Assembly: GCA_018780435.1 (NCBI GenBank)
Contig: JADMJS010000004.1
Span: 1-48,711 of the forward strand
Direction of reading: 5' to 3'
Origin: Myxococcales bacterium
Lineage (GTDB): Bacteria > Myxococcota_A > UBA9042 > GCA-2863065
Length of the DNA: 48,711 bases
Part shown: positions 1 through 7,893 of the stretch, piece by piece
Position numbering within the stretch: position 1 is the first letter of the stretch
How the letters are laid out: every line of letters begins with the position of its first letter
The notes under the pieces: model-generated
Seen by the model: only the letters and a program-made list of their open reading frames with translations
The model's database searches: none
What the model was told of the DNA's origin: nothing
Translations under genes and position numbers: made by a program

Positions 1-14
1 TGGGAGACCCGACC

Positions 15-929
15 ATGAGACCCTTCTCGCTTGCAGCCTTCTCCGCGCTCGCGCTTTTCGCCCCGGCGCTCGCGTCCGCTCAGCTTCGCGCCGACCTGTC
101 AGTCGGCTTCGCGTCCATCAGCGACAGCTTCGATAACAAGGGCGAGCGGAAGGACTTCAAGGATCCCGGACCCGACGGCGCGACCCAGAAGACGGAGGAC
201 TTCCTCGTCCCCATCAACATCGGGCTCAAGTACGGCTTCTTCCGCGGGCTCTACGCGGGCGCTGAGCTGTCGGTGCTCTCGATCTCCAGTGAAGACGCGA
301 ACCGCGAGAACAAGAAGAGCGCGTTCGGCGTGCGCGAGCTCGATCTCGCGATCGGCTGGCGCGGCAACCTCGCCGTCATCGACCTCGGCATCGAAGCCGG
401 CTTCAAGATCGACCTGGGCAAGAAGCCGAAGGACCTGAAGACCGACGAGCTCGCGACGTCGGACAATAACCACGCGTTCCACATCGGACTCGAGATCGGC
501 AAGAGCCTCATGCCGGCGTTCGGCGTGGGCGTTCGGCTGAACTCGGTCATCCACCTTGAGCGCGACCTCGAGCAGAACAACACGTCGGTGAAGTCCGGCG
601 TGGTCGTCGACCCCGCGCTCTTCATCTACGGTGAGATCGGGCTGAACCCCATCGCCGTCTTCTACGGGCTCGACCTCGGCTTCCTCTACCGAACCGCCGA
701 CGAGACCAATGACGTGCCCCAAGAGGCCACCATCGACGGCAAGACGGACGAGCTCGACCACTACCTCCTCCACCTCGGCCTCCACGTCGGCGTCCGCTAC
801 GGCGCGCACAGCCTGAAGGTCGCCCTCAGCATGGAAGACGAAGACGCCACGACGGGCATCCCCCTGATCGGCAAGGCGATCCCGGCGGCGACCGTCCCGG
901 TCACGATCAGCTACGGCTTCCGCATGTGA
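15..929 (+). CDS. Probable outer-membrane beta-barrel protein, function unknown
   Basis: 304 residues with a clear Sec signal peptide (basic start, hydrophobic run, ASA cleavage site near residue 22). The mature part is built from alternating polar and apolar stretches with many Gly and aromatic residues (for example IGLKYGFF, VGVRYGAHSL) and ends in ITISYGFRM-like sequence, which resembles transmembrane beta-strands of a porin-type barrel. I do not recognise the family. The start has a GGGAG Shine-Dalgarno about 7 bases upstream. It is a single gene convergent with the methyltransferase gene, with a hairpin between them. Barrel membership is inferred from composition and the signal peptide, not from a known motif. 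Confidence 0.75.
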   Translation: MRPFSLAAFSALALFAPALASAQLRADLSVGFASISDSFDNKGERKDFKDPGPDGATQKTEDFLVPINIGLKYGFFRGLYAGAELSVLSISSEDANRENKKSAFGVRELDLAIGWRGNLAVIDLGIEAGFKIDLGKKPKDLKTDELATSDNNHAFHIGLEIGKSLMPAFGVGVRLNSVIHLERDLEQNNTSVKSGVVVDPALFIYGEIGLNPIAVFYGLDLGFLYRTADETNDVPQEATIDGKTDELDHYLLHLGLHVGVRYGAHSLKVALSMEDEDATTGIPLIGKAIPAATVPVTISYGFRM

Positions 930-933
930 GCCG

Positions 934-956
934 GCGGGCCCGGCATTCGGGCCCGC
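934..956. terminator. Bidirectional hairpin terminator between convergent genes
   Basis: A perfect 9-bp GC-rich stem (GCGGGCCCG with its complement) closes a 5-base loop exactly between the stop codons of the two convergent flanking genes. There is no T tract, so intrinsic termination strength is uncertain, but position and symmetry fit a shared terminator. Confidence 0.65.
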
Positions 957-961
957 TCCGG

Positions 962-2275
962 TCAATCCCGCTCGAAGACCGCCACGAAAAACCCATCGGT
1001 CTGCGATCGCCGCGGCGAGAGCAGGAGTGTCCCGCCCCGGACGAAGGACGGCGCGCCGCCATCCGGCCCGTTCGACAGGCCGAGCGACGCCCAGATCTGC
1101 TGCGCCGGCACGAGGTGGAAGTTCGGGTTACGGGAGAGGAAGGCCTTGGCCTGGGCGTCGTTCTCCTCTTCGAAGAGCGAGCAGGTCACGTAGACGAGAC
1201 GGCCTCGGGGCGCGACCAAGGGCTCGCACTCGTCGAGGATGGCCGCTTGCGTGCGGACGGTCTCGGCGAGCTCGTTCTCGCTGAGGCGCCACGGCAGATC
1301 GGGCGCGCGCCTCACCGTCCCGGAGCCGGTGCACGGAACGTCGCAGAGCACTCGGTCGAAGGTGCGGCCGCTGAGCCGTCCGGTGCGGGGCGGGACGACC
1401 TCGGTGGTGACGGCCTTTCGGGCGGCGTCGGTGCGAACCCGGCCTTCGAGCGACTGAAGCCGGGCGGCGTTCACGTCGCAGGCCAGGATCTTGGCCTTCC
1501 CGAAGGTCAGGTCCGCGAGCGCGAGGGCCTTCCCACCCGCGCCGGCGCACCGGTCGAGGACCGTATGCCCAGCGCTCGCCTGCACGAAGAGCGCGGCGAG
1601 CTGCGAGCCCTCGTCCTGCACCTCGGCCTCGCCGGTGCGGAGCAGCTCCGACGAGGCTAGGATCCCGCGGAAGTTCGAGGGGTTACCCTCTGAAACCAGT
1701 CGCAGACCGAGAGGAGACCAGGGCGTCGGGTTCGCCACGAGGCCGAGCTCCGCGAGCGCCGCTCGGGCCACGTCGCGATCGCCCGCGACCCGCAGATCAA
1801 CGGGGGCGTGCTCCAGAAGCGAGGCCACCTCGGCGAGCATCTGCTCGTGAGCGGCGGGATCGTCTTGGCCGGGCCCCGCGGTACGGAAGCGTTGCGCGAT
1901 CCGCCCTTCGAAGGCGCCGGGCAAGCGGGGGCGGCCCTCCGGCAGCGCGACCGCGCGTTCCAGCCCGGTGAGCGCCTCGGGCGACAAGGCCGGCGGCGCA
2001 TAGGTGTCGTCGGCGCCGAAGCCGGCCGTACCGGCGACCAAGGCGACGCGGTGCGCCGTCGTCCGCTTGACACCCGACTCGGTGAGGCGGACGTCGAGGT
2101 CGCCACGGCGGCGTGCGACGGTGAAGACGAGGTCGGAGACGGCCGCCCGGTCCTTCGAACCCGCGTAACGGCGGGTGGCGAAGTAGTCCCGAAGCGCAGC
2201 GTCGAGGGGCCGGCGGAGGGTGTCGGCGCTGTCGAGGACTTGAATGGCGGCGAGGAGGCGAGCGGCGGGTGTCAT
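962..2275 (-). CDS. rsmB: RsmB-type 16S rRNA cytosine-C5 methyltransferase (NOL1/NOP2/Sun family)
   Basis: 437 residues, the usual size for this family. It carries an N-terminal NusB-like helical region, then a Rossmann SAM domain with motif I (VLDRCAGAGGKALAL), motif IV DVPCTGSGT with the product-release Cys at about residue 315, and motif VI YVTCS with the catalytic Cys at about 365, followed by EEEN. Both cysteines needed for m5C chemistry are present. It would methylate a cytosine of 16S rRNA (C967 in E. coli RsmB). The start chosen is the ATG at 2275; the open frame continues upstream to 3103 but opposite the protease gene and without domain content. It is divergent from the protease gene, with about 105 bases between them. 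Paralogue identity (RsmB versus RsmF or NSUN type) is likely but not proven. Confidence 0.88.
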   Translation of the reverse strand: MTPAARLLAAIQVLDSADTLRRPLDAALRDYFATRRYAGSKDRAAVSDLVFTVARRRGDLDVRLTESGVKRTTAHRVALVAGTAGFGADDTYAPPALSPEALTGLERAVALPEGRPRLPGAFEGRIAQRFRTAGPGQDDPAAHEQMLAEVASLLEHAPVDLRVAGDRDVARAALAELGLVANPTPWSPLGLRLVSEGNPSNFRGILASSELLRTGEAEVQDEGSQLAALFVQASAGHTVLDRCAGAGGKALALADLTFGKAKILACDVNAARLQSLEGRVRTDAARKAVTTEVVPPRTGRLSGRTFDRVLCDVPCTGSGTVRRAPDLPWRLSENELAETVRTQAAILDECEPLVAPRGRLVYVTCSLFEEENDAQAKAFLSRNPNFHLVPAQQIWASLGLSNGPDGGAPSFVRGGTLLLSPRRSQTDGFFVAVFERD

Positions 2276-2380
2276 GGGCGGAGCATGCACTGGCGGCGGC
2301 CCAGCGCCGGCAGGAAATCGCCCGAGCGGATTTCTGGCGCCTGCGAAGTGTGAGAGAAGGAGCGGCGATGGGAGCCGACC

Positions 2381-3481
2381 ATGACCGAAGCCACCTCGAC
2401 TGATCGCCCGCTCCGGGAGGCGCGCCCGGGCCGCGAAGCGATGTGGGTGTGGACCGCCAGCATCGCCTTGACCGCGATCTTTGGCCTCGTGGGCCTCGTC
2501 GTCCCCGTGGTCGCCGAGAACCTCCTCGGTGTCGTCGCCGTCATCTTCCTCTACCTGCCGATCTGGACCCTCGATCGACGACGCGTCCCCCTCGCCGACT
2601 ATGGCCTCCGCTGGTCGCCCATTGGGCGCGGCCTCGCGCACCTCGCCGGCGTGACGCTCCTCGTGCTCGGGCCTTACGTCGTCATCCACCACTACTGGGC
2701 CATCCACGTCCTCGAGCTGCGGCCGCTCCTTGGCGCCAGTCAGCTGCAGCGCTTCGACACGCGCCTCGACGGCCGGCCGAGCTGGGATGCACCCACGTCG
2801 GCCCCCCAGGTGTGGGTCGAAGGGCCGCGCCTCTATGTGGTGTGGGCGCCCTCGGTCGCCGACGCGGCGCTCGACGTCAAGCTCCCCGGCGGCCTCTCGG
2901 GCCTCGCCGGTGTCGCGGTGGACGCCGAGAGGCGCCTCATCAGCACCGGACGGCCACCGGTCAAGGTCGAGGCCAGCGGCGTCGCGACGTTCACGCCCGC
3001 GTCCAAGAGCGGCGGCCAGCCCACCGGCTTCTCGGTGCTTCTCCCGGCATCGGGACCGATGACCCTCTCGGGCACAGACGCAACGATCTCGGCCGGCCGC
3101 CACGGCACGCCCGTCGCCCTGCCCTTCGAGACGTCCCGCTCCTCGTGGTGGTGGATCGAGCTGCTCGCCATGCAGCTCGTCTTGGTCGCGCTACCCGAAG
3201 AGTGGTTCTATCGCGGGTACTTACAGGCCCGCCTCGACGAGAGCCACCCGCGCCGCTGGCGGATCCTCGGTGCGGATCTGGGCGTCGGCTGGCTGCTCGG
3301 CTCAGTCCTCTTCGCGCTCGGACACCTCGTCCTCGACGCGCGAGTGGAGCGGCTCGCCGTGTTCTTTCCGAGTCTCCTCTTCGGCTGGCTGCGGGCGCGG
3401 ACGGGGAGCGTGATGGCGAGCACGCTATTTCACGCGCTCTGCAACGTGCTCGCTCAGACCCTCGGCTACCTCTACTGGTAA
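2381..3481 (+). CDS. CPBP-family glutamic intramembrane protease, candidate myxosortase
   Basis: 366 residues. The C-terminal third has the full CPBP (Rce1/Abi) active-site set: E273-E274-x-x-x-R278 (EEWFYRGY), F311-x-x-x-H315 (FALGH) and H351-x-x-x-N355 (HALCN), within hydrophobic helices. The N-terminal part has about three membrane segments (residues 20-100) followed by a roughly 140-residue soluble, beta-rich, probably extracytoplasmic region (about 108-248) not found in ordinary CPBP proteins. Established knowledge: myxosortases (MrtX, MrtC, MrtP) share this catalytic core, have very different N-terminal regions, and process MYXO-CTERM signals. Two proteins in this window carry such Cys-type C-terminal signals, so I infer a sorting role, but bacteriocin-immunity-like or other CPBP functions are possible. 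A GGGAG Shine-Dalgarno sits 7 bases before the ATG. Confidence 0.85.
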   Translation: MTEATSTDRPLREARPGREAMWVWTASIALTAIFGLVGLVVPVVAENLLGVVAVIFLYLPIWTLDRRRVPLADYGLRWSPIGRGLAHLAGVTLLVLGPYVVIHHYWAIHVLELRPLLGASQLQRFDTRLDGRPSWDAPTSAPQVWVEGPRLYVVWAPSVADAALDVKLPGGLSGLAGVAVDAERRLISTGRPPVKVEASGVATFTPASKSGGQPTGFSVLLPASGPMTLSGTDATISAGRHGTPVALPFETSRSSWWWIELLAMQLVLVALPEEWFYRGYLQARLDESHPRRWRILGADLGVGWLLGSVLFALGHLVLDARVERLAVFFPSLLFGWLRARTGSVMASTLFHALCNVLAQTLGYLYW

Positions 3482-3496
3482 CCCCGGGCGGGGACA

Positions 3497-3796
3497 TCAG
3501 TAGTAGTAGTACTCCTGTGGGGGCGGCGGCGCGCCTTCGTAGACGTACCAACGGCCGCTTCGGTCGTCGTAGGCCTCCCAGTGACCGTCGTAGTAGTAGA
3601 CGGGCTCTTGCTCCACGACGACGTAGTGGTGACCGCAGTGGTAGTGGTGGTGGTGGGCGTGGTGGACGAAGGCCAGGGTGGTCGCGACGATGGCACCGGC
3701 GAAGAGGGCGCGGGCGGCGAAGCCCGCCATGCCGCGCGAGCAACCGCCGAGGCCGAGCACGAAGACGAGCAAGAGGGGGAGCAACGAGCGCCGCAT
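3497..3796 (-). CDS. Small His/Tyr-rich lipoprotein, function unknown
   Basis: 99 residues. A lipoprotein signal peptide (basic start, Leu-rich core, lipobox LGGC at about residue 19) is followed by a second hydrophobic segment (FAARALFAGAIVATTLAF), then a histidine cluster HHAHHHHYHCGHHY around residues 45-58, and a Tyr/Trp-rich tail ending in four tyrosines. The His/Cys cluster could bind a transition metal such as Ni, Cu or Zn; that is inference from composition only. A GGAGG site 7 bases upstream supports the ATG. It is convergent with the protease gene (15 bases apart) and divergent from the sulfatase-like gene. It belongs to no family I recognise; the signal peptide, lipobox and ribosome site together make it a credible gene despite its size. 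Confidence 0.75.
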   Translation of the reverse strand: MRRSLLPLLLVFVLGLGGCSRGMAGFAARALFAGAIVATTLAFVHHAHHHHYHCGHHYVVVEQEPVYYYDGHWEAYDDRSGRWYVYEGAPPPPQEYYYY

Positions 3797-3960
3797 GGGC
3801 GTACCTCCGAGGGGAAAGGGCCGTCGTCGCGACGCAGGCGACCGACCGGGGCGCGGCCCGCCCGATGATAGCGCACCGCGCGGCCCGATTGACGCCCGAG
3901 ACGCGACCGGGATTCAAGTTTTCCCAGCGAGCGCCTGGTGCCGCTGCTATGGTCGGCCGC

Positions 3961-6366
3961 ATGCGCGTCTTCGCCATCACGATGCTGCTGGCGGCCGTCG
4001 CCGTGGGGTGCGGGGTGGACGCGGGCACCAGCCCTCCGCCGCTTCGGATTGCGCCATCTCCCGGCGCCACGCTCACCGGCGTTCGCGCCGAGGACGGCCC
4101 ACGTACGGCCCCCGCGCCCGCACCTCGAAGCGACGGCCGCGCCGTGCTGATGCGCCTCTCCGAAGCCGGCGTGCGCGTCCCAGGCGGCCCGCCCCTCCTC
4201 CCGACGTCCAAGAGCTTCGTGAACCCGTGGGCGACCGACGCGGCGAAGCAGCGTGGCGTGGACCTTCGCCTGAACTGGCAGTCGGGGCAGCGGAACGAGT
4301 GGGTCCTCGAAGCGGCGCTCGCTATCCCATTCCCCGCGTCGGGCACGGGCCCAAGCGCCACGTGGGAGCTCGACGTCCCCCCAGGCGCTCGTCTCGACGT
4401 GGACCTCGCGATCGTGGCTCCTCGCGGCGTGCATGTCGGCTCGCCAGCCACCGTGACGCTCGCCGGGAGTGCGCTCCCGGACGGGCCAGCGGCCTGGTCG
4501 CTCACCGCGAGCCGTGGCGACCGACCGCTGCGACGTGTGAAGGACGGCATCGCCGTCCGCTCCGGCACTCTCTCGCTGACGACGATGGGCGACCTCGCGG
4601 AGGCCACCCTCGTGTGGGTGAACCCCCAGATCACGGCGCCGGCACCCAAACGTCCGAACTTGCTGCTGATCGTGGTCGATTCACAACGCGCCGACACCGT
4701 CGGTCCCGGCGCCACCCAGGCCGGTCGTAGCGCGCTCTACCCGGCCATGGAGCGCCTCTACGAGCATGGCACCGGCTTTCGGCACGCGTTCTCGGCGGGC
4801 AACCTGACGCGACTCAGCACCTTCGCCTTTCTGACCGGCCAAACGCCGCGTTACGGGCGCTTTCATTCGACGGCGTGGGACCTCACGCCCGAAGACAAGG
4901 ACCGATACTACGAAGGAGAACCCTCCCTGCTCGGGACGACCTTGCGCGCGCACGGCTACCGAAGCGCGGCGGTCGGCAATGACGTCTTCTTGTTCGGGCA
5001 CCTCGACATCGGGCTCGACGCCGACTTCGACACGGTCTGGGACTACCGGAACAGCACCGAAGACACGCCGTGGATGACGGACCGCGCCATCGACTGGCTC
5101 GAAGCGCGCCAGAGAGCGCCGGAGTCCGCGTCCCCCTTCTTTCTACTGGTGAACTACAACGCGCCCCACAAGCCGTACGACCCACCGCCCGAGGCGGTCA
5201 CGCGGCTCGTGGGCGGGCTCCGCGACCCCGCCTTCGACCCGCTCGATCGCGACTACCTCGGTGAGATCGCGTGGGTGGAGATGCACATGGACAGGCTCCT
5301 CGCGGCGTTGGGTCGGCTCGGACTGACGGACGACACGATCGTCGCCTTCACCGCCGATCACGGCGAGGTGATGAACCCGCTGCACAAGTGCTACAACGCG
5401 ACCCTCGATAAATACTGCTTCCGAAACCACGGGCAGACGCTCTTCGATGAAGAGCTGCACGTGCCGCTCGCCGTGACGTGGCCGGGGCGCATCCCGGCGG
5501 GGCGCGTCCTCGACGTCCCGGTCTCGCTCATCGATCTCGCCCCCACTTTCCACACGCTCGCGGAGCTACCGGCGGACCCCCGCCACGTCGGCCGCGACCT
5601 GTCCCCGATGCTCCTCGGCGGCCCGGAGCTGCCCGAAGTGCCCGTCCGAGCCGAGTCACGACGTGCCGTCGCGCTCCGGACGCGCTGGCAGAAGTACGTC
5701 TGGAACGACCCGTCCATGGACGCACGCTTTCGCCTCGACACCCTCTGGAATCCCATGGACGGCAGCGAGGAGCTCTACGATCTTGAGTCCGATCCGATGG
5801 AGCTCCATAACCTCGCGCCCCTGCTGGCGAACCCGGACTTCGGGCCGTCCGACGGGCTACGCTCGGCGCTCCTCGCGCAAGACGACGCGCTCGAAGCACG
5901 GCGCGGCCAAGCGAAGACCGGATGGGTCCTCGCCCTCGGCGCGGGGCGCCTCAGTGGCCGAATCACGACCCTCGGCCGCTTCGAAGACGTTCAGGGCGCC
6001 ACGCGCACCAGCGCCGGCAGCAAGCTCACCCTCGACCGCATCGGCCCCGCGATGGTGCGCTTTCGCACCGTCCCCGCGGACATCCCCGTCCACCTCGAGC
6101 TGACCCTCGACGGCGCCGCAGTGACGGCCGAGGACATCGGGATCGGCGCCTATGGCCTTCGTTCCCTCACGTCGTTGCGCCTCGACGACGCCACCGTCCG
6201 TGCCGCGGCGACCGCTCCCGAGACGGGCCCGACCGCGCCACCTGCGCTCCTGCCGACGCTACGGCTCTGGCGGGTGGACCAGGACGCCCGCGCCGTAGGC
6301 CGGGCCGGTGACGCCGAGGTGGATGACGAGGTACGGGCGATGATGACGACGTGGGGCTATCAGTAA
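3961..6366 (+). CDS. Sulfatase/alkaline-phosphatase-superfamily lipoprotein with Thr at the nucleophile position
   Basis: 801 residues starting at an ATG that gives a lipoprotein signal (MRVFAITMLL...AVGC, lipobox Cys at about 18). The sulfatase fold begins near residue 232: NLLLIVVD (D240, metal ligand), the nucleophile loop NLTRLSTFAFLTG (281-293), then FTADHGE (D466, H467, metal ligands) and a downstream HGQTLFDEELHVP segment typical of the superfamily. The first metal site is VDSQR rather than the DD-x-R of classical sulfatases. The loop aligns Thr283 with the Cys/Ser that is converted to formylglycine, and the P and R of C-x-P-x-R are absent. Thr nucleophiles are known in LTA-synthase and phosphoethanolamine-transferase relatives, so phosphate-group transfer or hydrolysis is more likely than sulfate ester cleavage. 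The N-terminal about 220 residues and the C-terminal about 160 are unrecognised. The same frame stays open far upstream (to 2443) but that part is noncoding. Confidence 0.85.
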   Translation: MRVFAITMLLAAVAVGCGVDAGTSPPPLRIAPSPGATLTGVRAEDGPRTAPAPAPRSDGRAVLMRLSEAGVRVPGGPPLLPTSKSFVNPWATDAAKQRGVDLRLNWQSGQRNEWVLEAALAIPFPASGTGPSATWELDVPPGARLDVDLAIVAPRGVHVGSPATVTLAGSALPDGPAAWSLTASRGDRPLRRVKDGIAVRSGTLSLTTMGDLAEATLVWVNPQITAPAPKRPNLLLIVVDSQRADTVGPGATQAGRSALYPAMERLYEHGTGFRHAFSAGNLTRLSTFAFLTGQTPRYGRFHSTAWDLTPEDKDRYYEGEPSLLGTTLRAHGYRSAAVGNDVFLFGHLDIGLDADFDTVWDYRNSTEDTPWMTDRAIDWLEARQRAPESASPFFLLVNYNAPHKPYDPPPEAVTRLVGGLRDPAFDPLDRDYLGEIAWVEMHMDRLLAALGRLGLTDDTIVAFTADHGEVMNPLHKCYNATLDKYCFRNHGQTLFDEELHVPLAVTWPGRIPAGRVLDVPVSLIDLAPTFHTLAELPADPRHVGRDLSPMLLGGPELPEVPVRAESRRAVALRTRWQKYVWNDPSMDARFRLDTLWNPMDGSEELYDLESDPMELHNLAPLLANPDFGPSDGLRSALLAQDDALEARRGQAKTGWVLALGAGRLSGRITTLGRFEDVQGATRTSAGSKLTLDRIGPAMVRFRTVPADIPVHLELTLDGAAVTAEDIGIGAYGLRSLTSLRLDDATVRAAATAPETGPTAPPALLPTLRLWRVDQDARAVGRAGDAEVDDEVRAMMTTWGYQ

Positions 6367-6391
6367 TTCGAGGTTGCGCGACGCCACTCAT

Positions 6392-6412
6392 TCCCTTACC
6401 TTCAGTAAGGGA
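6392..6412. promoter_or_regulatory. Perfect inverted repeat upstream of the toxin-antitoxin genes (candidate operator)
   Basis: TCCCTTAC, a 5-base spacer, then GTAAGGGA: an 8-bp perfect dyad ending 21 bases before the antitoxin start. AbrB-type antitoxins autoregulate by binding dyads at their own promoters, so an operator is the simplest reading. A terminator hairpin for the sulfatase-like gene is the alternative; no T tract follows. Confidence 0.5.
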
Positions 6413-6433
6413 CATCTAGCCCTCGGAGCGACC

Positions 6434-6676
6434 ATGCCACACGCTACACTCACGTCGAAGGGCCAAGTGACCATCCCACAGGAGGTTCGAGTCGCGCTCG
6501 GCCTGCACGAGGGGAGCCGCCTCGACTTCCAGCTTCAGCCCGATGGGACGGTGCGAGTCGTCCCACAGCGCCGTAGCCTCCTCGACCTTCAGGGCCGCAT
6601 CAAGCCGGCGACGGGGGGCGTGACCATCGACGACATGAAGAACGCCGCGATGGACGGGGCGGTGTTCGGAGAATGA
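6434..6676 (+). CDS. AbrB/MazE-type antitoxin (SpoVT-AbrB swapped-hairpin domain)
   Basis: 80 residues from the ATG at 6434, preceded by CGGAG 5 bases upstream. Residues 4-48 read TLTSKGQVTIPQEVRVALGL followed by EGSRLDFQ and VRVVP, the hallmark of SpoVT/AbrB DNA-binding domains. The C-terminal tail (SLLDLQGRIKP...IDDMKNAA) is the kind of segment that wraps the partner toxin. The stop overlaps the PIN gene start by four bases (ATGA), so the two are translationally coupled. The frame extends 20 codons upstream to 6374, but that part crosses the inverted repeat and lacks a ribosome site. It likely represses its own promoter and neutralises the PIN nuclease. Confidence 0.9.
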   Translation: MPHATLTSKGQVTIPQEVRVALGLHEGSRLDFQLQPDGTVRVVPQRRSLLDLQGRIKPATGGVTIDDMKNAAMDGAVFGE

Positions 6677-7074
6677 CGGCTCTCGACACGAACGTGCTCG
6701 TGCGCCTCATCGTCGAAGATGACGAAGCGCAGACCGCGGCAGCCCGGAGTAGCATCGAGCGGCTCTTGGCGCGGGATGGCGGGGCCTTCGTTCCCGACGT
6801 CGTGCTCGTCGAAGTGGCGTGGGTGCTGCGGCGCTGTTACCGGTGCAGCCGAGAGGAGGTCGCGGACGCGCTCGTCGGCCTGCTCGAGAGCCGGGAAGTG
6901 CGCCTTCAGGACCCAACTCGGGCGCATCGTGCCCTCATCGCGTATCAACACGGCCGGGGCGACTTCGCGGACTACTTGATTCGAACGGTCGCCGAAGACG
7001 CCGGCTGCGACGCCGTGCTGACCTTCGATGAGGCGCTGCTGGCCGAGCGCGGGTTCACCCGCCCGGTCGTCTGA
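6673..7074 (+). CDS. PIN-domain ribonuclease toxin (VapC-like)
   Basis: 133 residues with the PIN acidic pocket: D5 (ALDTNVLVR), E47 (VLVEVAWVL), D97 and D100 (GDFADYLI), and D119 (VLTFDEAL). It is predicted to be a Mg-dependent RNase that acts on RNA when released from its antitoxin. It overlaps the AbrB-type antitoxin by four bases. Pairing of a PIN toxin with an AbrB antitoxin is a common VapBC arrangement. Whether the target is tRNA or mRNA cannot be told from sequence. It ends directly against the stop of the next, convergent gene, with no spacer. Confidence 0.9.
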   Translation: MTALDTNVLVRLIVEDDEAQTAAARSSIERLLARDGGAFVPDVVLVEVAWVLRRCYRCSREEVADALVGLLESREVRLQDPTRAHRALIAYQHGRGDFADYLIRTVAEDAGCDAVLTFDEALLAERGFTRPVV

Positions 7075-7893
7075 TCACTGGAGCGGGTGCAGGCTCACGC
7101 GCAGCCCTTCGGCGTGGAGCGCGATGACGCCGGTGATCGTGCGTCCCTGGCGGACGACCGAGATCTTCGCCGCGACGGGGTTGCCGACCGAGTCCGTCGC
7201 GACGCCGAGCACGGTGACGACGTTCTCGGCATCCTGAAAGAGTCGCCCCGCCGCCGCTTTGTTGCCGAAGCGGCTCTTCCACTCGAGCACGTCTCCGTCT
7301 TCGAGGGTCCCTTCGCGGATCGTGAGCACCTTGACTCGACCGAGGTCGACCTTACAGCGCTTCCCAGCGAGGCCCTCCCACCAGTTGGCGGACGCCGCCT
7401 TCGGATCGGGGACCGCGGCCGGCTCCGCCGCGGGTTCGGCGGCGGGCTCGGCAGCCGGTTCGGCAGCGGGCTCGGCTGCCGGTTCGGCGGCGGGCTCGGC
7501 AGAGGGTTCGGCAGCCGGTTCCGCCGCGGGTTCGGCAGCCGGTTCCGCCGCGGGTTCGGCAGCCGGCTCCGCCGCGGGTTCGGCAGCCGGTTCGGCAGCC
7601 GGTTCCGCCGCCGGCTCAGCGACCGGCGCCGCCCCAGGCTCAGCGGCCGGGTCTGGGTTCGGGACGGGTTCGACGGCGGGAGCCGGCTTCACGGCCGTGA
7701 CGGCCTCCGCAGGGCCCGGGACCGCGGGCGCCGGCTCGTCGAGCGGCTCGCCCTCGTCGCCAGCGTCAGCGAGCGCCACATCGTCGCGAGACGCTTCGGC
7801 AGGCTTTTTGGCGAGCAGCGCGTACGTGGCGCCAAGACCAGCGCCGAAGCCGACGACGAATACGACGAGTGAGGCGATGAGCGGCTGCTTCAT
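7075..7893 (-). CDS. Membrane-anchored protein with long Ala-Glu-Pro repeat linker
   Basis: 272 residues from the ATG at 7893, which has GAGG upstream. One N-terminal membrane segment (about residues 5-28) is followed by an acidic/Pro region, then about 18 near-perfect AEPA units (about residues 90-165) and a compact C-terminal domain (about 172-272) starting WWEGLAGKRCKVDLG. The repeat is expected to form an extended rod that carries the C-terminal domain across the periplasm or cell wall, comparable with Pro-rich linkers in TonB and similar proteins. The C-terminal domain has beta-strand-like alternation and one Cys; I do not recognise it. The frame is open upstream to 8037, but the hydrophobic start at 7893 is the natural one. 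Function unknown. Confidence 0.8.
   Translation of the reverse strand: MKQPLIASLVVFVVGFGAGLGATYALLAKKPAEASRDDVALADAGDEGEPLDEPAPAVPGPAEAVTAVKPAPAVEPVPNPDPAAEPGAAPVAEPAAEPAAEPAAEPAAEPAAEPAAEPAAEPAAEPAAEPSAEPAAEPAAEPAAEPAAEPAAEPAAEPAAVPDPKAASANWWEGLAGKRCKVDLGRVKVLTIREGTLEDGDVLEWKSRFGNKAAAGRLFQDAENVVTVLGVATDSVGNPVAAKISVVRQGRTITGVIALHAEGLRVSLHPLQ
7414..7625. repeat. 12-bp coding tandem repeat encoding Ala-Ala-Glu-Pro units
   Basis: Roughly 18 copies of a 12-base unit of the form GGTTCGGCAGCC (plus strand) with synonymous variation and longer-period sub-blocks of about 30-40 bases. Encoded on the minus strand as A-E-P-A repeats. The array is a candidate for copy-number variation between strains and for assembly collapse. 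Confidence 0.85.

Noticed and set aside
2276..3103. Upstream extension of the RsmB-type frame
   Set aside because: It runs opposite the protease gene with no recognisable content; the domain starts at the ATG at 2275.
2443..3960. Long open frame upstream of the sulfatase-like start, about 506 codons in the same frame
   Set aside because: It lies over the protease gene and antisense to the small lipoprotein, has Arg/Pro/Ala-rich shadow composition and no domain; the lipoprotein signal at 3961 is the natural start.
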